NCBI RefSeq assembly: GCF_025947065.1
Contig: NZ_CP109994.1
Location: 434,001 to 498,000, forward strand
Length of the DNA stretch: 64,000 nucleotides
Origin: Flavobacterium sp. N1736
GTDB lineage: Bacteria; Bacteroidota; Bacteroidia; Flavobacteriales; Flavobacteriaceae
Direction: 5' to 3'
Program-made: the position numbers and the translations under genes
The notes under the pieces: generated by a model
Seen by the model: the letters and a program-made list of their open reading frames with translations, nothing else
Databases searched by the model: none
Told to the model about the DNA's origin: nothing
Shown: in pieces, positions 1-9,665 of the stretch
Position numbering within the stretch: the stretch's first letter is position 1
Layout of the letters: each line of letters opens with the position of its first letter

Positions 1-1063
1 TCCAAAGTAAATGTATTGCTGTATTTTCGGCTAATTCTGGAGTTCTGATACAATTTTGAATTCCTTTTTCAGTGAAAGTCTTAAAATATTCATCAAAAAT
101 AATTGCCGTAACACCTTTGTTTTGATAGTCAGGATGAACACCAATTAAGTAAAAAACAACATCTTTACTCTTTTTTCTGGCTCTTAATAAATGTAGAAAA
201 CCAAACGGAAATAATTTACCTTTTGCTTTCTGTAATGCTTCAGAAAAGCTTGGCATTACAATACTAAAAGCAACTAAATTATCCTCTTTATCAACCACAA
301 ATTTGATATATTCAGGATTAATAAAACTAATATATTTTTTCTTGAAATATTCCTTCTGAACATCTGAAATCGCTACAAACGAAGCTAAATTTGCATACGA
401 AGTATTAAATAAATCAAACATTTTGTCGACATGCGGCATAATGTCTTTTGTTTTGGTAAAAGTCAAAGATCTTAAACCATATCTTTTTTTGATTAATTCC
501 TGAGCTTTCAGGAAAAACTCCGGATGAACATTTGAAAACGGAAAAATACTTTCGATATATTCTTTTTCTATCTGAAAACCTAATTGCTCAAAATGAGTTA
601 CATAATACGGATTATTATACCATGTAATCATAGTTCCCATTTGATCATAACCTTCCGTTAAAACTCCAACTTTATCTAAATTTGAAAATCCCATTGGACC
701 TTCGGCATGCTCCAGATTATGCTGTCTTCCTAATTCATATACTTTTTCAAGCAGCGCTTTTGTAACTTCAATATCATCAATTACATCAAACCAGCCAAAA
801 CGAACTTTTCTTTTATGCTGATTATTTACCTCAGACCAGTTGATAATTGCTGTAATTCTTCCAACAATTTCATCGTTTTTATACGCGAGATAAAAATAAG
901 CTTCGGCACTATCAAAAGCAGGATTTTTTGTTTTATCAAACGATTCTAATTCATCTGCAATAATAGGCGGAACCCAATATGGATTGTCTTTATATAATGA
1001 AAACGGAAATTTGATATATTCTGTTAATTCTTTTTTTGTTTTAGCTTCTTTAATTGTAATCAT
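1..1063 (-). CDS. GNAT-like N-acetyltransferase family protein, partial (3' end outside window)
   Basis: An open frame runs from an ATG at 1063 down to base 1, about 354 codons, with no stop, so the C-terminus lies outside the window. The protein starts MITIKEAKTKKEL. It has a segment resembling an acyl-CoA-binding GNAT core near its visible end (FYLIGVHPDYQNKGV, then PELAENTAIHLLW). Family knowledge: the V-H-P-x-x-x-x-K-G and E-x-N patterns are typical of GNAT enzymes. Large cytosolic proteins of this type are common in Bacteroidota, but their substrate is not known to me. No signal peptide or membrane segment is seen. I am fairly sure it is a real gene and less sure of the catalytic role. 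Confidence 0.75.
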   Translation of the reverse strand, partial: MITIKEAKTKKELTEYIKFPFSLYKDNPYWVPPIIADELESFDKTKNPAFDSAEAYFYLAYKNDEIVGRITAIINWSEVNNQHKRKVRFGWFDVIDDIEVTKALLEKVYELGRQHNLEHAEGPMGFSNLDKVGVLTEGYDQMGTMITWYNNPYYVTHFEQLGFQIEKEYIESIFPFSNVHPEFFLKAQELIKKRYGLRSLTFTKTKDIMPHVDKMFDLFNTSYANLASFVAISDVQKEYFKKKYISFINPEYIKFVVDKEDNLVAFSIVMPSFSEALQKAKGKLFPFGFLHLLRARKKSKDVVFYLIGVHPDYQNKGVTAIIFDEYFKTFTEKGIQNCIRTPELAENTAIHLLW

Positions 1064-1116
1064 TAAGATCGTTTTGTAAAATCTCTTTTTATGCAGAGAA
1101 GTTGGTTATTAAATTC

Positions 1117-2103
1117 TTATTCGTATTTAGATTTACGCTTTCTTTCCTGTTCCTGAAAATCAATTTCTTTTTTTGATTTCTTTGATTTCGGGTCTTTAAC
1201 TTTTTTCTCTTTTCTGGATTCTCGTTTAAATTCCATTTGTTTCTCTTTGTACTTTCCGTCATAACGCCAGGAAACGCCGACGCCGCCATACATAACAGAA
1301 GGCGTATTTTTGAAATTTGTACTTACTGAGGCATCAACCTGCAGGTTTGGATTAATTAAATAAGCCGCTCCACCACGAAGAATTGCATCGCTGTAAAAAT
1401 CACTTTTATATCCCTGATTTTCAATAAAACCAGACCATTTGTCGTTAAATCCGTGCGTCAAAGTTAATACATATCCATAACTTGGATAGTCAGTTGTGAT
1501 ATAATCAGCAATAATATTGGTTACAAAAACCCATTTTCCGCCGCCAAAAACATTTTGGGTAATCAATACTACTTTTGGAGAAATGCTTGATTGTGGTGAA
1601 AATGAATACGGATTATCGGCGCCAACAAAATTAGCTCCTGCAAATACCGAAACAGCCGGAATTAAAGAGTGCCAGTCAAACCTGTGATTGGCCTTATAAC
1701 TGTAAATGTTTTTTGTTTTTTCGTAGTTTTTAAAAGGATCATAAATTAAATATTTAGCTCCTAAAACAGTTTGTCTGAAGTTGTTTTTTTTGTAGCTTGT
1801 ATACGGAGTATCAAAGTTTTCCATTTGATATTGCAAATCAAGAACAAACTCTAATTTTTCTAAAAATGCACCGTATCTAAAGGTTAAATCAGTTCCAAAA
1901 CCAGTTGCATCATAATCTAACAAATCGTGTTTCTCTTTGATGCCATAAATACCAATTTCGGCCTGAATCACTGATTTTCCAACCGCGTATGCAGACATAG
2001 TTTCGCCGGGTCTGTTTGAGTTGATAACATCAGTGTATTGTGCAAAAAATAATTGAGGTGCAAAAAATAGAGATGTAATAAGTAGGTGTTTAATTTTTAA
2101 CAT
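1117..2103 (-). CDS. Outer-membrane beta-barrel protein, transporter / phenol-MetA type
   Basis: The 328-residue protein begins with a signal peptide ending near FFAQ (about residue 21). The mature part opens with DVINSNRPGETMSAYAVG and continues as alternating aromatic and polar strands typical of a small barrel. The R-P-x-x-x opening and strand pattern resemble the Phenol_MetA_deg / 'transporter' family (PF13557), whose members are outer-membrane proteins of undefined substrate. The last 45 residues or so are extremely Lys/Glu/Arg-rich (KKVKDPKSKKSKK), an odd hydrophilic tail for a barrel. It ends about 50 bases from the GNAT-like gene on the same strand. The family call is moderately sure and the substrate is unknown. 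Confidence 0.7.
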   Translation of the reverse strand: MLKIKHLLITSLFFAPQLFFAQYTDVINSNRPGETMSAYAVGKSVIQAEIGIYGIKEKHDLLDYDATGFGTDLTFRYGAFLEKLEFVLDLQYQMENFDTPYTSYKKNNFRQTVLGAKYLIYDPFKNYEKTKNIYSYKANHRFDWHSLIPAVSVFAGANFVGADNPYSFSPQSSISPKVVLITQNVFGGGKWVFVTNIIADYITTDYPSYGYVLTLTHGFNDKWSGFIENQGYKSDFYSDAILRGGAAYLINPNLQVDASVSTNFKNTPSVMYGGVGVSWRYDGKYKEKQMEFKRESRKEKKVKDPKSKKSKKEIDFQEQERKRKSKYE

Positions 2104-2221
2104 AGATATATTTTTGGGTTAAAAAGATATAACGCATTTCAAATGTACATATTTTATTATTTATTTAAGATTCATATTTTAATTTTAAACAATTGATTTA
2201 TTAATTTTGGAAAAAAATTAT

Positions 2222-2512
2222 ATGATCATGCAAGAAGCATCTTTTACAAATTTGTTTAAAACGATAATGTGGATTATTGCGTTTTATTATATTTTTAAAT
2301 TTTTAGCCAGAATCTTTTTGCCGGTATTGGTAAAAAAAGCGGTTGAAAAAGCAGGAGAGAATTTTCAGAGACAACAACAATATAGTCAGGATAATACCTG
2401 GCAAAAAACGCGTACTAACAATGATGAAATAATCATTAATACGGCGAATGCAAAAAACCCTCGCGAAACCAAAAAAGTGGGAGATTATGTTGATTACGAA
2501 GAAATAGATTAA
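2222..2512 (+). CDS. DUF4834 family small membrane protein
   Basis: A protein of about 96 residues with one hydrophobic segment near the N-terminus (TIMWIIAFYYIFKFLARIF). A basic, Gln-rich linker and an acidic end (VGDYVDYEEID) follow. The layout matches the DUF4834 family of Bacteroidota; its function is unknown. The frame is open back to a TTG at 2207, but that TTG lies inside a good -7 promoter-like box (TAATTTTG, 2202-2209). Translation therefore more likely starts at ATG 2222 or ATG 2228 (MQEASF). It precedes the YfhO gene by 50 bases on the same strand and could be co-transcribed with it. Confidence 0.75.
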   Translation: MIMQEASFTNLFKTIMWIIAFYYIFKFLARIFLPVLVKKAVEKAGENFQRQQQYSQDNTWQKTRTNNDEIIINTANAKNPRETKKVGDYVDYEEID

Positions 2513-2562
2513 GTTTGTGACCTAAATAATAGGAATCATCATTTAACCTAAACCAGCCTAAA

Positions 2563-5028
2563 TTGAAAATAGTAAATAAGTTCTATCCGCATGCCCTTGT
2601 TATATTGGGCTTTATCCTCGTTTCTTTAATTTATTTTTACCCGGTTTTACAGGGAAAACAAATATTTCAATCCGATATTGCACAATATACCGGAATGGCA
2701 AAAGAGCAAAATGATTTTAGAGCTGCAGAACATGCCGAACCTTATTGGACAAATTCAGCTTTTGGCGGAATGCCAACGTATCAGTTAGGAGCAAATTATC
2801 CAAACGATTATGTAGGTAAATTAGATGATGCTTTACGTTTTTTACCACGTCCGGCAGATTACCTGTTTCTATATTTCTTAGGCTTTTACGGATTGTTATT
2901 GGTTTTAAAAACAGATCCTTTAAAAGCATTTATCGGCGCAATAGCGTTTGGTTTTTCAACTTATTTAATTATTATTCTTGGTGTTGGTCATAATGCAAAA
3001 GCACATGCCATTGCGTATATGCCGCTTGTAATCGCAGGTTTTATACTCGTTTTTCAAAAAAAATACATTTGGGGAGGTTTACTCACCATGTTTGCAGTAG
3101 CGCTTGAAGTGAATGCAAACCACTTTCAAATGACCTATTATTTATTGATTTTCCTGCTTATCCTTTCCGGATATTTTAGTTTTCTATTTATTAAAGATAA
3201 AGAATACAAACCTCTTTTAATTTCATTTGGAGTTTTAGCCGTTGCCGGAATTTTTGCCATTGGTGCTAATGCCACTAATTTAATGGCTACAAGCGAATAT
3301 GCTAAATTTAGTACACGTAGTAACAGCGAACTTACTTTTAATCCTGACGGAACTAAAAAGGCAAATGAAAATGCTTTAAGCCGCGATTATATTACAGAAT
3401 ACAGCTATGGAATTGCTGAAAGTTTCAATTTAATCGCTCCAAGAATTTTTGGAGGATCAAATCATGAAAATGTAGGTACAGACAGTCGTATGTACTCGTT
3501 TATGATGGAACAGGGAGTTCCGTCAGAGCAAGCGCAGGATTTTGTATCAGGAATGCCAACCTATTGGGGAGATCAGCCTATAGTTGCTGCTCCTGCGTAT
3601 ATTGGTGTTGTGGTTTTCTTTTTAGGAGTTTTGGCCTTATTTATTGATGACAGAAAAATAAAATACGTTTTTCTTGGCGGAGCCTTATTTTCATTAATAC
3701 TTTCATGGGGAAAAAACTTCTCATTATTAACTGATTTTTTTATCGATTACGTTCCAATGTATGATAAATTCAGGGCAGTTTCTTCCATTCAGGTTATTTT
3801 AGAATTGTGTTTTCCTGTGCTTGCTGTTATGGGATTACAATCTTTTTTCAAAGCTAAAGATGAGCCAAAATTACAGCAAAAAGCATTAATTCAAACCGGA
3901 GTTTTTGGTTTAGGAATTATTGCTATTTTGGTAATTGCCAAAGGATTTTTTCACTTTACAGGAAGCAATGATAACTATTATTTAGAAAGTTACGGTCCGG
4001 CTTTTGTTGATGCTTTAAAAGAAGACAGAATGACATTATATTCTGCTGATTTATTGCGTTCAGGCTTTTTTATAGTAGTTGCTTTTGGAATATTATGGTT
4101 ATTCATTAAAAATAAATTATCACAAAACACGACTTTGATTATCGTTGGTCTTTTAATGATTTTTGATTTGTTTTTTGTTGATAAAAAATATGTTTCAGCA
4201 AAAGATTTCGTAAGTCCGGTACAAATTGCGTCGCCATTTCAGGAAACGCCTTCTGATGCTCAGATTTTAAAAGATACCACGCATTACAGGGTTTTTGAAG
4301 TAAACGGAAATATGTCAAGCGCCCGTGCATCCTATTTTCATCATTCTTTAGGAGGATATCATGCTGCAAAACCGAGAAGAATACAACAGTTATTTGACTA
4401 TCAAATAGCAAAAAACAACATGGAAGTTTTGGATATGTTAAATGTAAAATACATTATCCAAACAGATAAAGAAGGAAAAGAATTTCCAACAGTAAATCCA
4501 AATACTAACGGAAATGCATGGTTTGTAAATTCAGTAAAATTAGTGAACAGACCAGATGATGTGATGAAAGCGCTGGACCATTTAGATACTAAAAATGTTG
4601 CCGTTTTTAATGTTCATGATTACGAAGGTAAATTTAAAAGCGCACGATTAAAAAAACAATGGGATACAACCGGAACTATTAAGGTTGTAACGTATAAACC
4701 AAACTATATTAAATATCAATCTGATAATAAAAAAGATGGTTTAGCGGTATTCTCTGAAATCTACTATAAAAATGGATGGAACGCCTATGTTGATGGACAA
4801 CTAACAGATCATTTCCCTGTGGATTATGTTTTAAGAGCAATGGAAGTTCCCGGCGGAAAACACACTATCGAGTTTAAATTTGAGCCTAAGGTAGTTAAAA
4901 CCGGAAGCATGATTACATTGGCAAGTTCAATTGGAATGTTGTTGCTTTTAATTGGTGGAATTTATTTTGAAAGATTCTTTCACAAAGATTCACAAAGAAT
5001 TAGCAGAGATACACAAAAGAAATCTTAA
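2563..5028 (+). CDS. YfhO family polytopic membrane protein (glycosyltransferase-like)
   Basis: An 821-residue inner-membrane protein with about a dozen hydrophobic segments in the first 550 residues, then a soluble C-terminal part and a final membrane span (GSMITLASSIGMLLLLIG). The opening (FYPHALVILGFI, then FQSDIAQYTGM) and length are typical of Bacteroidota YfhO proteins (PF09586). These are GT-C-like proteins thought to glycosylate envelope polymers; the substrate is unknown here. The start is TTG at 2563 and no in-frame ATG occurs for more than 40 codons. The last residues (HKDSQRISRDTQKKS) are encoded inside an inverted repeat shared with the downstream spacer. It heads a run with the GT4 and flippase genes, suggesting envelope glycan assembly. 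Confidence 0.88.
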   Translation: MKIVNKFYPHALVILGFILVSLIYFYPVLQGKQIFQSDIAQYTGMAKEQNDFRAAEHAEPYWTNSAFGGMPTYQLGANYPNDYVGKLDDALRFLPRPADYLFLYFLGFYGLLLVLKTDPLKAFIGAIAFGFSTYLIIILGVGHNAKAHAIAYMPLVIAGFILVFQKKYIWGGLLTMFAVALEVNANHFQMTYYLLIFLLILSGYFSFLFIKDKEYKPLLISFGVLAVAGIFAIGANATNLMATSEYAKFSTRSNSELTFNPDGTKKANENALSRDYITEYSYGIAESFNLIAPRIFGGSNHENVGTDSRMYSFMMEQGVPSEQAQDFVSGMPTYWGDQPIVAAPAYIGVVVFFLGVLALFIDDRKIKYVFLGGALFSLILSWGKNFSLLTDFFIDYVPMYDKFRAVSSIQVILELCFPVLAVMGLQSFFKAKDEPKLQQKALIQTGVFGLGIIAILVIAKGFFHFTGSNDNYYLESYGPAFVDALKEDRMTLYSADLLRSGFFIVVAFGILWLFIKNKLSQNTTLIIVGLLMIFDLFFVDKKYVSAKDFVSPVQIASPFQETPSDAQILKDTTHYRVFEVNGNMSSARASYFHHSLGGYHAAKPRRIQQLFDYQIAKNNMEVLDMLNVKYIIQTDKEGKEFPTVNPNTNGNAWFVNSVKLVNRPDDVMKALDHLDTKNVAVFNVHDYEGKFKSARLKKQWDTTGTIKVVTYKPNYIKYQSDNKKDGLAVFSEIYYKNGWNAYVDGQLTDHFPVDYVLRAMEVPGGKHTIEFKFEPKVVKTGSMITLASSIGMLLLLIGGIYFERFFHKDSQRISRDTQKKS

Positions 5029-5077
5029 AAAATCTTTGCGAACCTTTGCGAGAACTTTGTGAATCTCTGTGAAACCT
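4977..5077. repeat. Imperfect inverted repeat spanning the yfhO 3' end
   Basis: The left arm, about 4977-4998 (core TTTCACAAAGATTCACAAAG), pairs with the right arm 5054-5075 (GAATCTCTGTGAAAC core), 19 of 22 positions. The loop contains ATCTTTGCGAACCTTTGCGAGAAC. The left arm lies within the last codons of the YfhO gene and the right arm ends about 12 bases before the next ATG. There is no U-tract, so it looks like a dispersed repeat element rather than a terminator. Confidence 0.6.
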
Positions 5078-5086
5078 AATAGCCAA

Positions 5087-6370
5087 ATGGAACAAAAAAA
5101 ACTCTTAATCATTACTTATTATTTTCCGCCTGCGGGAGGTCCCGGTGTTCAGCGTTGGTTAAAATTTGTAAAATATTTGCCTGAATTTGATATTCAGCCA
5201 ATTGTTTATGTTCCTGAAAATCCAACATATCCAATTATAGATGAAGGTTTGGTTAGCCAGATTTCAGATAAAGTAATTGTTTTGAAAAATAAAATTTGGG
5301 AGCCTTATCAATTAGCTTCAATTTTTTCAAAGAATAAAACCAAGAAAATCAGTTCAGGAATATTTCCTCAAAAGAAAAAACAAACCTTTTTGGATAAAAC
5401 ATTTCTTTGGGTTCGCGGCAATCTTTTTATTCCCGATGCACGAGTTTTTTGGGTAAAACCTTCCGTTACTTATCTAGAAAAATACATCAAAGAAAATAAT
5501 ATTGATACGATTGTAACCTCAGGTCCGCCACATAGTTTACATTTAATTGGTTTAGAATTAAAAGAAAAACTAAACGTAAAATGGTTTGCAGATTTCCGTG
5601 ATCCGTGGACAACAATTGGTTATCATAAAGCGCTGCGATTATCATCATACGCAGCAAAAAAACATAAAAAATTAGAAAGCAAGGTTTTAAATACTGCCGA
5701 TACCATTATTGTAACCAGTAAAACTACTAAAACAGAGTTTGAAGCACTTACAAATAAACCAATTTCGGTAATTACAAATGGTTATGATGTCGAAAATGTA
5801 GAGAAACAAACTTTAGATACTAAATTTACTCTGGCACATATCGGATCGTTTTTATCCGATAGAAATCCTCCATTTTTATGGGAATGTCTGGTTGAATTAC
5901 TAAATGAAATTCCTGATTTTAAAACACATTTAGAAATTAAGTTAATTGGCGCCGTAAGTCAGGAAGTTTTAGATGCTATTTCACAATTTAATCTGAACGA
6001 ATATTTGAATCTTTTGGGTTATGTTTCACACCATGAAGCAATTGCGCATCAAAAAAAATCACAGGTTTTACTTTTAATCGAAATTAATTCAGAAGATACA
6101 AAAAGTATTATTCCGGGTAAATTGTTTGAATATATGGTTTCAAACCGTCCAATAATTGCAATTGGTCCGCAAGGATCTGATTTTGCAGACATTATAAAAG
6201 AAACAAATACAGGAGTATTTTTTGATTATTCTGAAAAAGCGAAATTAAAAAGTGTAATTTTGGACTTTTATAATCAGTTTTTAGAGGGAAAATTACAGTC
6301 TAATGGCGTTGGTTTACAACAATATTCAAGAAAAAACCTCACCAGACAATTAGCACAATTGATAAAGTAA
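5087..6370 (+). CDS. Glycosyltransferase family 4 protein
   Basis: About 427 residues. The N-terminus MEQKKLLIITYYFPPAGGPGVQRW carries the GT4-type glycine loop after the first strand. The C-terminal half has the GT-B donor-binding signature SIIPGKLFEYMVSNRPIIAIG, with Glu in the E-x7-E region. Family knowledge: these retaining enzymes transfer a sugar from a nucleotide donor in the cytosol to lipid-linked glycans. The frame extends upstream to a GTG at 5069, but that part overlaps repeat sequence and ATG 5087 gives the typical start. It lies between the YfhO gene and a flippase gene, which fits polysaccharide or O-antigen-like assembly. Sugar specificity cannot be read. Confidence 0.85.
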   Translation: MEQKKLLIITYYFPPAGGPGVQRWLKFVKYLPEFDIQPIVYVPENPTYPIIDEGLVSQISDKVIVLKNKIWEPYQLASIFSKNKTKKISSGIFPQKKKQTFLDKTFLWVRGNLFIPDARVFWVKPSVTYLEKYIKENNIDTIVTSGPPHSLHLIGLELKEKLNVKWFADFRDPWTTIGYHKALRLSSYAAKKHKKLESKVLNTADTIIVTSKTTKTEFEALTNKPISVITNGYDVENVEKQTLDTKFTLAHIGSFLSDRNPPFLWECLVELLNEIPDFKTHLEIKLIGAVSQEVLDAISQFNLNEYLNLLGYVSHHEAIAHQKKSQVLLLIEINSEDTKSIIPGKLFEYMVSNRPIIAIGPQGSDFADIIKETNTGVFFDYSEKAKLKSVILDFYNQFLEGKLQSNGVGLQQYSRKNLTRQLAQLIK

Positions 6371-6408
6371 AAAAGCAATAACAATTTTAAAAAATCATAG
6401 AGAGTAGA

Positions 6409-6448
6409 AATCAAAAATCTACAATCAAAAATCTGCAATCAAAAAAAC
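6409..6448 (+). repeat. 14-base tandem repeat abutting a start codon
   Basis: The unit AATCAAAAATCTRC occurs at 6409-6422 and 6423-6436, followed by a partial third copy at 6437-6448. The copies end exactly at the ATG of the flippase gene at 6449. Similar A-rich heptad repeats stand before other genes of this window (29090-29160 and 42422-42473). Confidence 0.7.
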
Positions 6449-7918
6449 ATGGGTATTGTTTTAAATCAGTCTTTCAAAAATACAATAATTACTTATATCG
6501 GTTTCGGTATTGGAGCCATCAATACACTTTATTTATACCCGGTTTTTTTAGGTGCAACTTATTATGCGTTAACAAACTACATTCTTTCTGCGGCAAATGT
6601 TATTATGCCTTTATTTGCAATTGGAATGCAAAATACGTTAGTTAAATTTTATTCACAGTATAAAACAGAACAAGAACGAGAACAGTTTTTGTCCTTTACG
6701 GCCTTGTTTCCCGTTTTGATGTGTATTCCTTTAGGTATTCTTGGAATCTTTTTCTTTGATGATATTACCGCTTTTGTTTCTAAGGAAAATCCTGTTGTAA
6801 AAGAGTTTATGTACTTAATTCCGTTTATTGGGATTTGCATGGCTTATTTTGAGATATTTTATGCGTGGGCGAGAGTACACATGCATTCTGTTTTTGGTAA
6901 TTTTATAAAAGAAGTAGGTTTAAGATTATTCTCGACTTTTGCTTTGGTTGGTTTATATTTTAAATGGATAACATTAGTGCAGTTTGTTTATGTAACGGCA
7001 GCTATATATTTAATTGCGTTTTTAGTAACAATGTTTTACGCATTTTATATTAAAAAGCCAAAATTTCAAATCAATATTCCTCAGAATGTAAAAGATGTAA
7101 TGGAATATACTTTTTTCATTATTCTTTCAGGAAGCGTCGCCAATTTACTTTTAGACGGTGATAAATTGATGCTGAATCAATACATGAAAATTGAGAATAT
7201 TGCCTATTATTCTGTAGCAACCTATATTGCGTTGGTAATTTCAGTTCCAAGCCGTGCGATGCATCAAATTGTATATCCAATTACGGCTAAGTTGATGCAT
7301 GAAAACAAACATGACGAACTTAATTTATTGTACAAAAAAACATCTATCAACCTGCAAATGGTAGGCGGTTTTGTAATGTTGTGCATTTTTGTAAACATCA
7401 ATCAGTTATACGAATTAGTTCCAAAAGAATATAGCGGCGGAATTTCAGTTGTATTTATGATTGGATTATCAAAATATTTTGATCTGATTTTAGGGAATAA
7501 CAACGCTATTATTTTTAACACAAAATACTACCGAATGGTGCTGTATTTAGGACTGCTTTTAGTGTTTTTGACAGTCGTATTAAATATGATTTTCATTCCT
7601 ATTTTTGGAATTAAAGGTTCTGCATTTGCTACTTTATTATCGATAACTTTATACAGTTTGGCAAAATTGCTTTTTGTTGTAAAAAAACTTCATTTATATC
7701 CTTTTACCAAAGAAACAGTTTATTCAATTCTGCTGACTTTTGCTTTGTTTCTACTGTTTTATTTCTGGGAATTTCCGTTTTATCAATTAATCAGTATTGC
7801 CTTAAAATCAATTCTGGTAACGATTTTGTATGTTTATTTAAACTATAAATTTAATATTTCGTCAGATATTAATAAAGTTATTGACATGCTTTTAAGAAAA
7901 GTAGGCTTTAAAATTTAA
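6449..7918 (+). CDS. Polysaccharide flippase, Wzx/oligosaccharide flippase-like
   Basis: A 489-residue protein made almost entirely of hydrophobic helices (about 12-14), with short charged loops. The early GFGIGAINTLYLYPVFLG and SAANVIMPLFAIGMQNTLVKFYSQY stretches resemble polysaccharide biosynthesis / Wzx proteins of the MOP superfamily. Such proteins flip undecaprenyl-linked glycans across the inner membrane. It follows a GT4 gene by 78 bases on the same strand, in keeping with that role. No wzy or wzz is visible in the window, so the complete pathway cannot be named. MATE-type drug export is an alternative but fits the context less well. Confidence 0.82.
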   Translation: MGIVLNQSFKNTIITYIGFGIGAINTLYLYPVFLGATYYALTNYILSAANVIMPLFAIGMQNTLVKFYSQYKTEQEREQFLSFTALFPVLMCIPLGILGIFFFDDITAFVSKENPVVKEFMYLIPFIGICMAYFEIFYAWARVHMHSVFGNFIKEVGLRLFSTFALVGLYFKWITLVQFVYVTAAIYLIAFLVTMFYAFYIKKPKFQINIPQNVKDVMEYTFFIILSGSVANLLLDGDKLMLNQYMKIENIAYYSVATYIALVISVPSRAMHQIVYPITAKLMHENKHDELNLLYKKTSINLQMVGGFVMLCIFVNINQLYELVPKEYSGGISVVFMIGLSKYFDLILGNNNAIIFNTKYYRMVLYLGLLLVFLTVVLNMIFIPIFGIKGSAFATLLSITLYSLAKLLFVVKKLHLYPFTKETVYSILLTFALFLLFYFWEFPFYQLISIALKSILVTILYVYLNYKFNISSDINKVIDMLLRKVGFKI

Positions 7919-8012
7919 TACGATTTATTGAGAAAATAAGAAGTAGTTTAAAATCGATTCTATTTTGTTTTATATTTGTTAGAAAGGATAACTAACTTAT
8001 TTCTAACAGAAT

Positions 8013-9665
8013 ATGAAAAAGAAATTACTCTTACTTTTGGCATTCTTTATGATCTTATTTTCTTCGGCAGTTTTTGCTCAAACAGAAAATAAACCTGTAA
8101 TAAAACCCAATACCTCTGAGGCAAAACTAAAAGCATATCCTGTAGCCCCTTTTAAAGACACCCTTTTTTATATTTATAATAAAGTAGGTTCGTTTTCTGC
8201 AGAGAACAGGGCAAATGCTATTACAGAAAAAATTAGAAAACTGTACCACGATTCTTTTTTCGAACCGGATTCTCTGGTAGTTGTGCCTTCAGATATTTCT
8301 CAGGATATCACATATAAGGGAGATTTTATCATTATGTCTGTTTTGGATGTTGATGCAAAAGTCGAAAATAAAAACGCTGTTTATATTGCAAAACGCAATT
8401 TAAATTTGATCAAAAAAGCGGTTATTTATCAAAATGAAAACTATTCTCAGCTTCCAAAAAGACTAGGATTTACATTATTATTGATTTTAATTTTAGGCGT
8501 TGTGCTGTTTCTGGCAGGAAAGATTTTCAACCGTATAAAATTTTATCTTTTAAAGAACAGCGACAGATATTTTAAAGGGGTCAATTATAATAATATCAAT
8601 ATTCTTTCTCCACAAAAGCAACAAACCTTATTGATGCGATTGTTTAGTTTTATTAAAATTTTTACCCTGATTTTAATTGTTTATTTTTCTTTGCCACTTT
8701 TATTCAGCATTTTTCCTGCTACAGAAGCCTATACAACAACATTATTACGCTGGATATTAACACCGGCAAAATTAGCCATAATGGGCTTTATTGACTTTTT
8801 GCCAAGTTTTGTAACCATTATTGTTATTATCTTCATTTTTAGATATTCCATAAAAATTATCAAATTCTTTTTTGATGAAATAAAAAAGGAAAACATAAAA
8901 ATAGATGGTTTTTACAGCGATTGGGCAATGCCTACCTTTAATATTATCAGGTTATTAATGTATGCCTTTATGCTCGTTATTGTTTTTCCGTATTTACCTG
9001 GATCAGATTCTCCAATCTTTAAAGGAGTTTCGGTATTTGTAGGGATTTTATTTTCGTTAGGATCTTCAAATGCAATTGCCAATATGGTTGCCGGACTCGT
9101 AATTACCTACATGCGTCCGTTTAAGATTGGCGATTTTATTAAGATTGGCGATGTAAGCGGCGAAGTAATCGAGAAAACAGCGTTGGTTACCAGAATCAGA
9201 ACACCAAAGTTTGAAGATATAACCATACCAAATGCGACAGTTTTGTCAAGTACTTCGACCAACTATTCCGCAAATACAAAACAAGTCTCAAACGGGCTTT
9301 TAATTCACACAACCGTTACAATTGGTTACGATGTACCGTGGAAATCTATTCATAAAGCATTGATTGATGCGGCCTTAAAAACAGATATGACAGAGAAAAC
9401 ACCTGAACCATTTGTGTTGCAAACCAGCCTTGATGATTTTTATGTTTCATATCAGATAAATGTTTACACAAAAGAACCTACAAAGCAGCCGCGCATCTAT
9501 TCGTCATTGCATCAAAACATTCAGGATTCGTTTAATGCAGCAGGAATTGAGATCATGTCGCCGCATTATAATGCGTTAAGAGACGGTAATACAACAACAA
9601 TTCCAGAGAACTATTTGGACAAAAACTACAAGGCTCCGACATTTAATGTTAACGCAAAAGATTAA
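8013..9665 (+). CDS. Mechanosensitive ion channel, MscS family
   Basis: A 550-residue protein with a signal peptide (ending SSAVFAQ, about residue 23), a periplasmic N-terminal domain of about 125 residues, and several membrane segments between about 145 and 350. The conserved MscS pore helix and beta domain follow (SSNAIANMVAGLVITY, then PFKIGDFIKIGDVSGEV and IPNATVLSS, about residues 347-420). The C-terminal alpha/beta vestibule has the usual order. It is larger than E. coli MscS and belongs to the long envelope-domain type. Its role would be release of solutes under hypo-osmotic shock. A -7-like TATATTTG lies at 7971-7978, but I do not see a matching -33 TTG. Confidence 0.92.
   Translation: MKKKLLLLLAFFMILFSSAVFAQTENKPVIKPNTSEAKLKAYPVAPFKDTLFYIYNKVGSFSAENRANAITEKIRKLYHDSFFEPDSLVVVPSDISQDITYKGDFIIMSVLDVDAKVENKNAVYIAKRNLNLIKKAVIYQNENYSQLPKRLGFTLLLILILGVVLFLAGKIFNRIKFYLLKNSDRYFKGVNYNNINILSPQKQQTLLMRLFSFIKIFTLILIVYFSLPLLFSIFPATEAYTTTLLRWILTPAKLAIMGFIDFLPSFVTIIVIIFIFRYSIKIIKFFFDEIKKENIKIDGFYSDWAMPTFNIIRLLMYAFMLVIVFPYLPGSDSPIFKGVSVFVGILFSLGSSNAIANMVAGLVITYMRPFKIGDFIKIGDVSGEVIEKTALVTRIRTPKFEDITIPNATVLSSTSTNYSANTKQVSNGLLIHTTVTIGYDVPWKSIHKALIDAALKTDMTEKTPEPFVLQTSLDDFYVSYQINVYTKEPTKQPRIYSSLHQNIQDSFNAAGIEIMSPHYNALRDGNTTTIPENYLDKNYKAPTFNVNAKD

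Noticed and set aside
1089..1289. Lys-rich 66-residue minus-strand ORF
   Set aside because: It is a shadow frame over the Lys-rich tail of the outer-membrane barrel gene.
2207..2221. TTG start for the DUF4834 gene
   Set aside because: The TTG lies inside a -7 promoter-like box, so it is unlikely to be in the mRNA.
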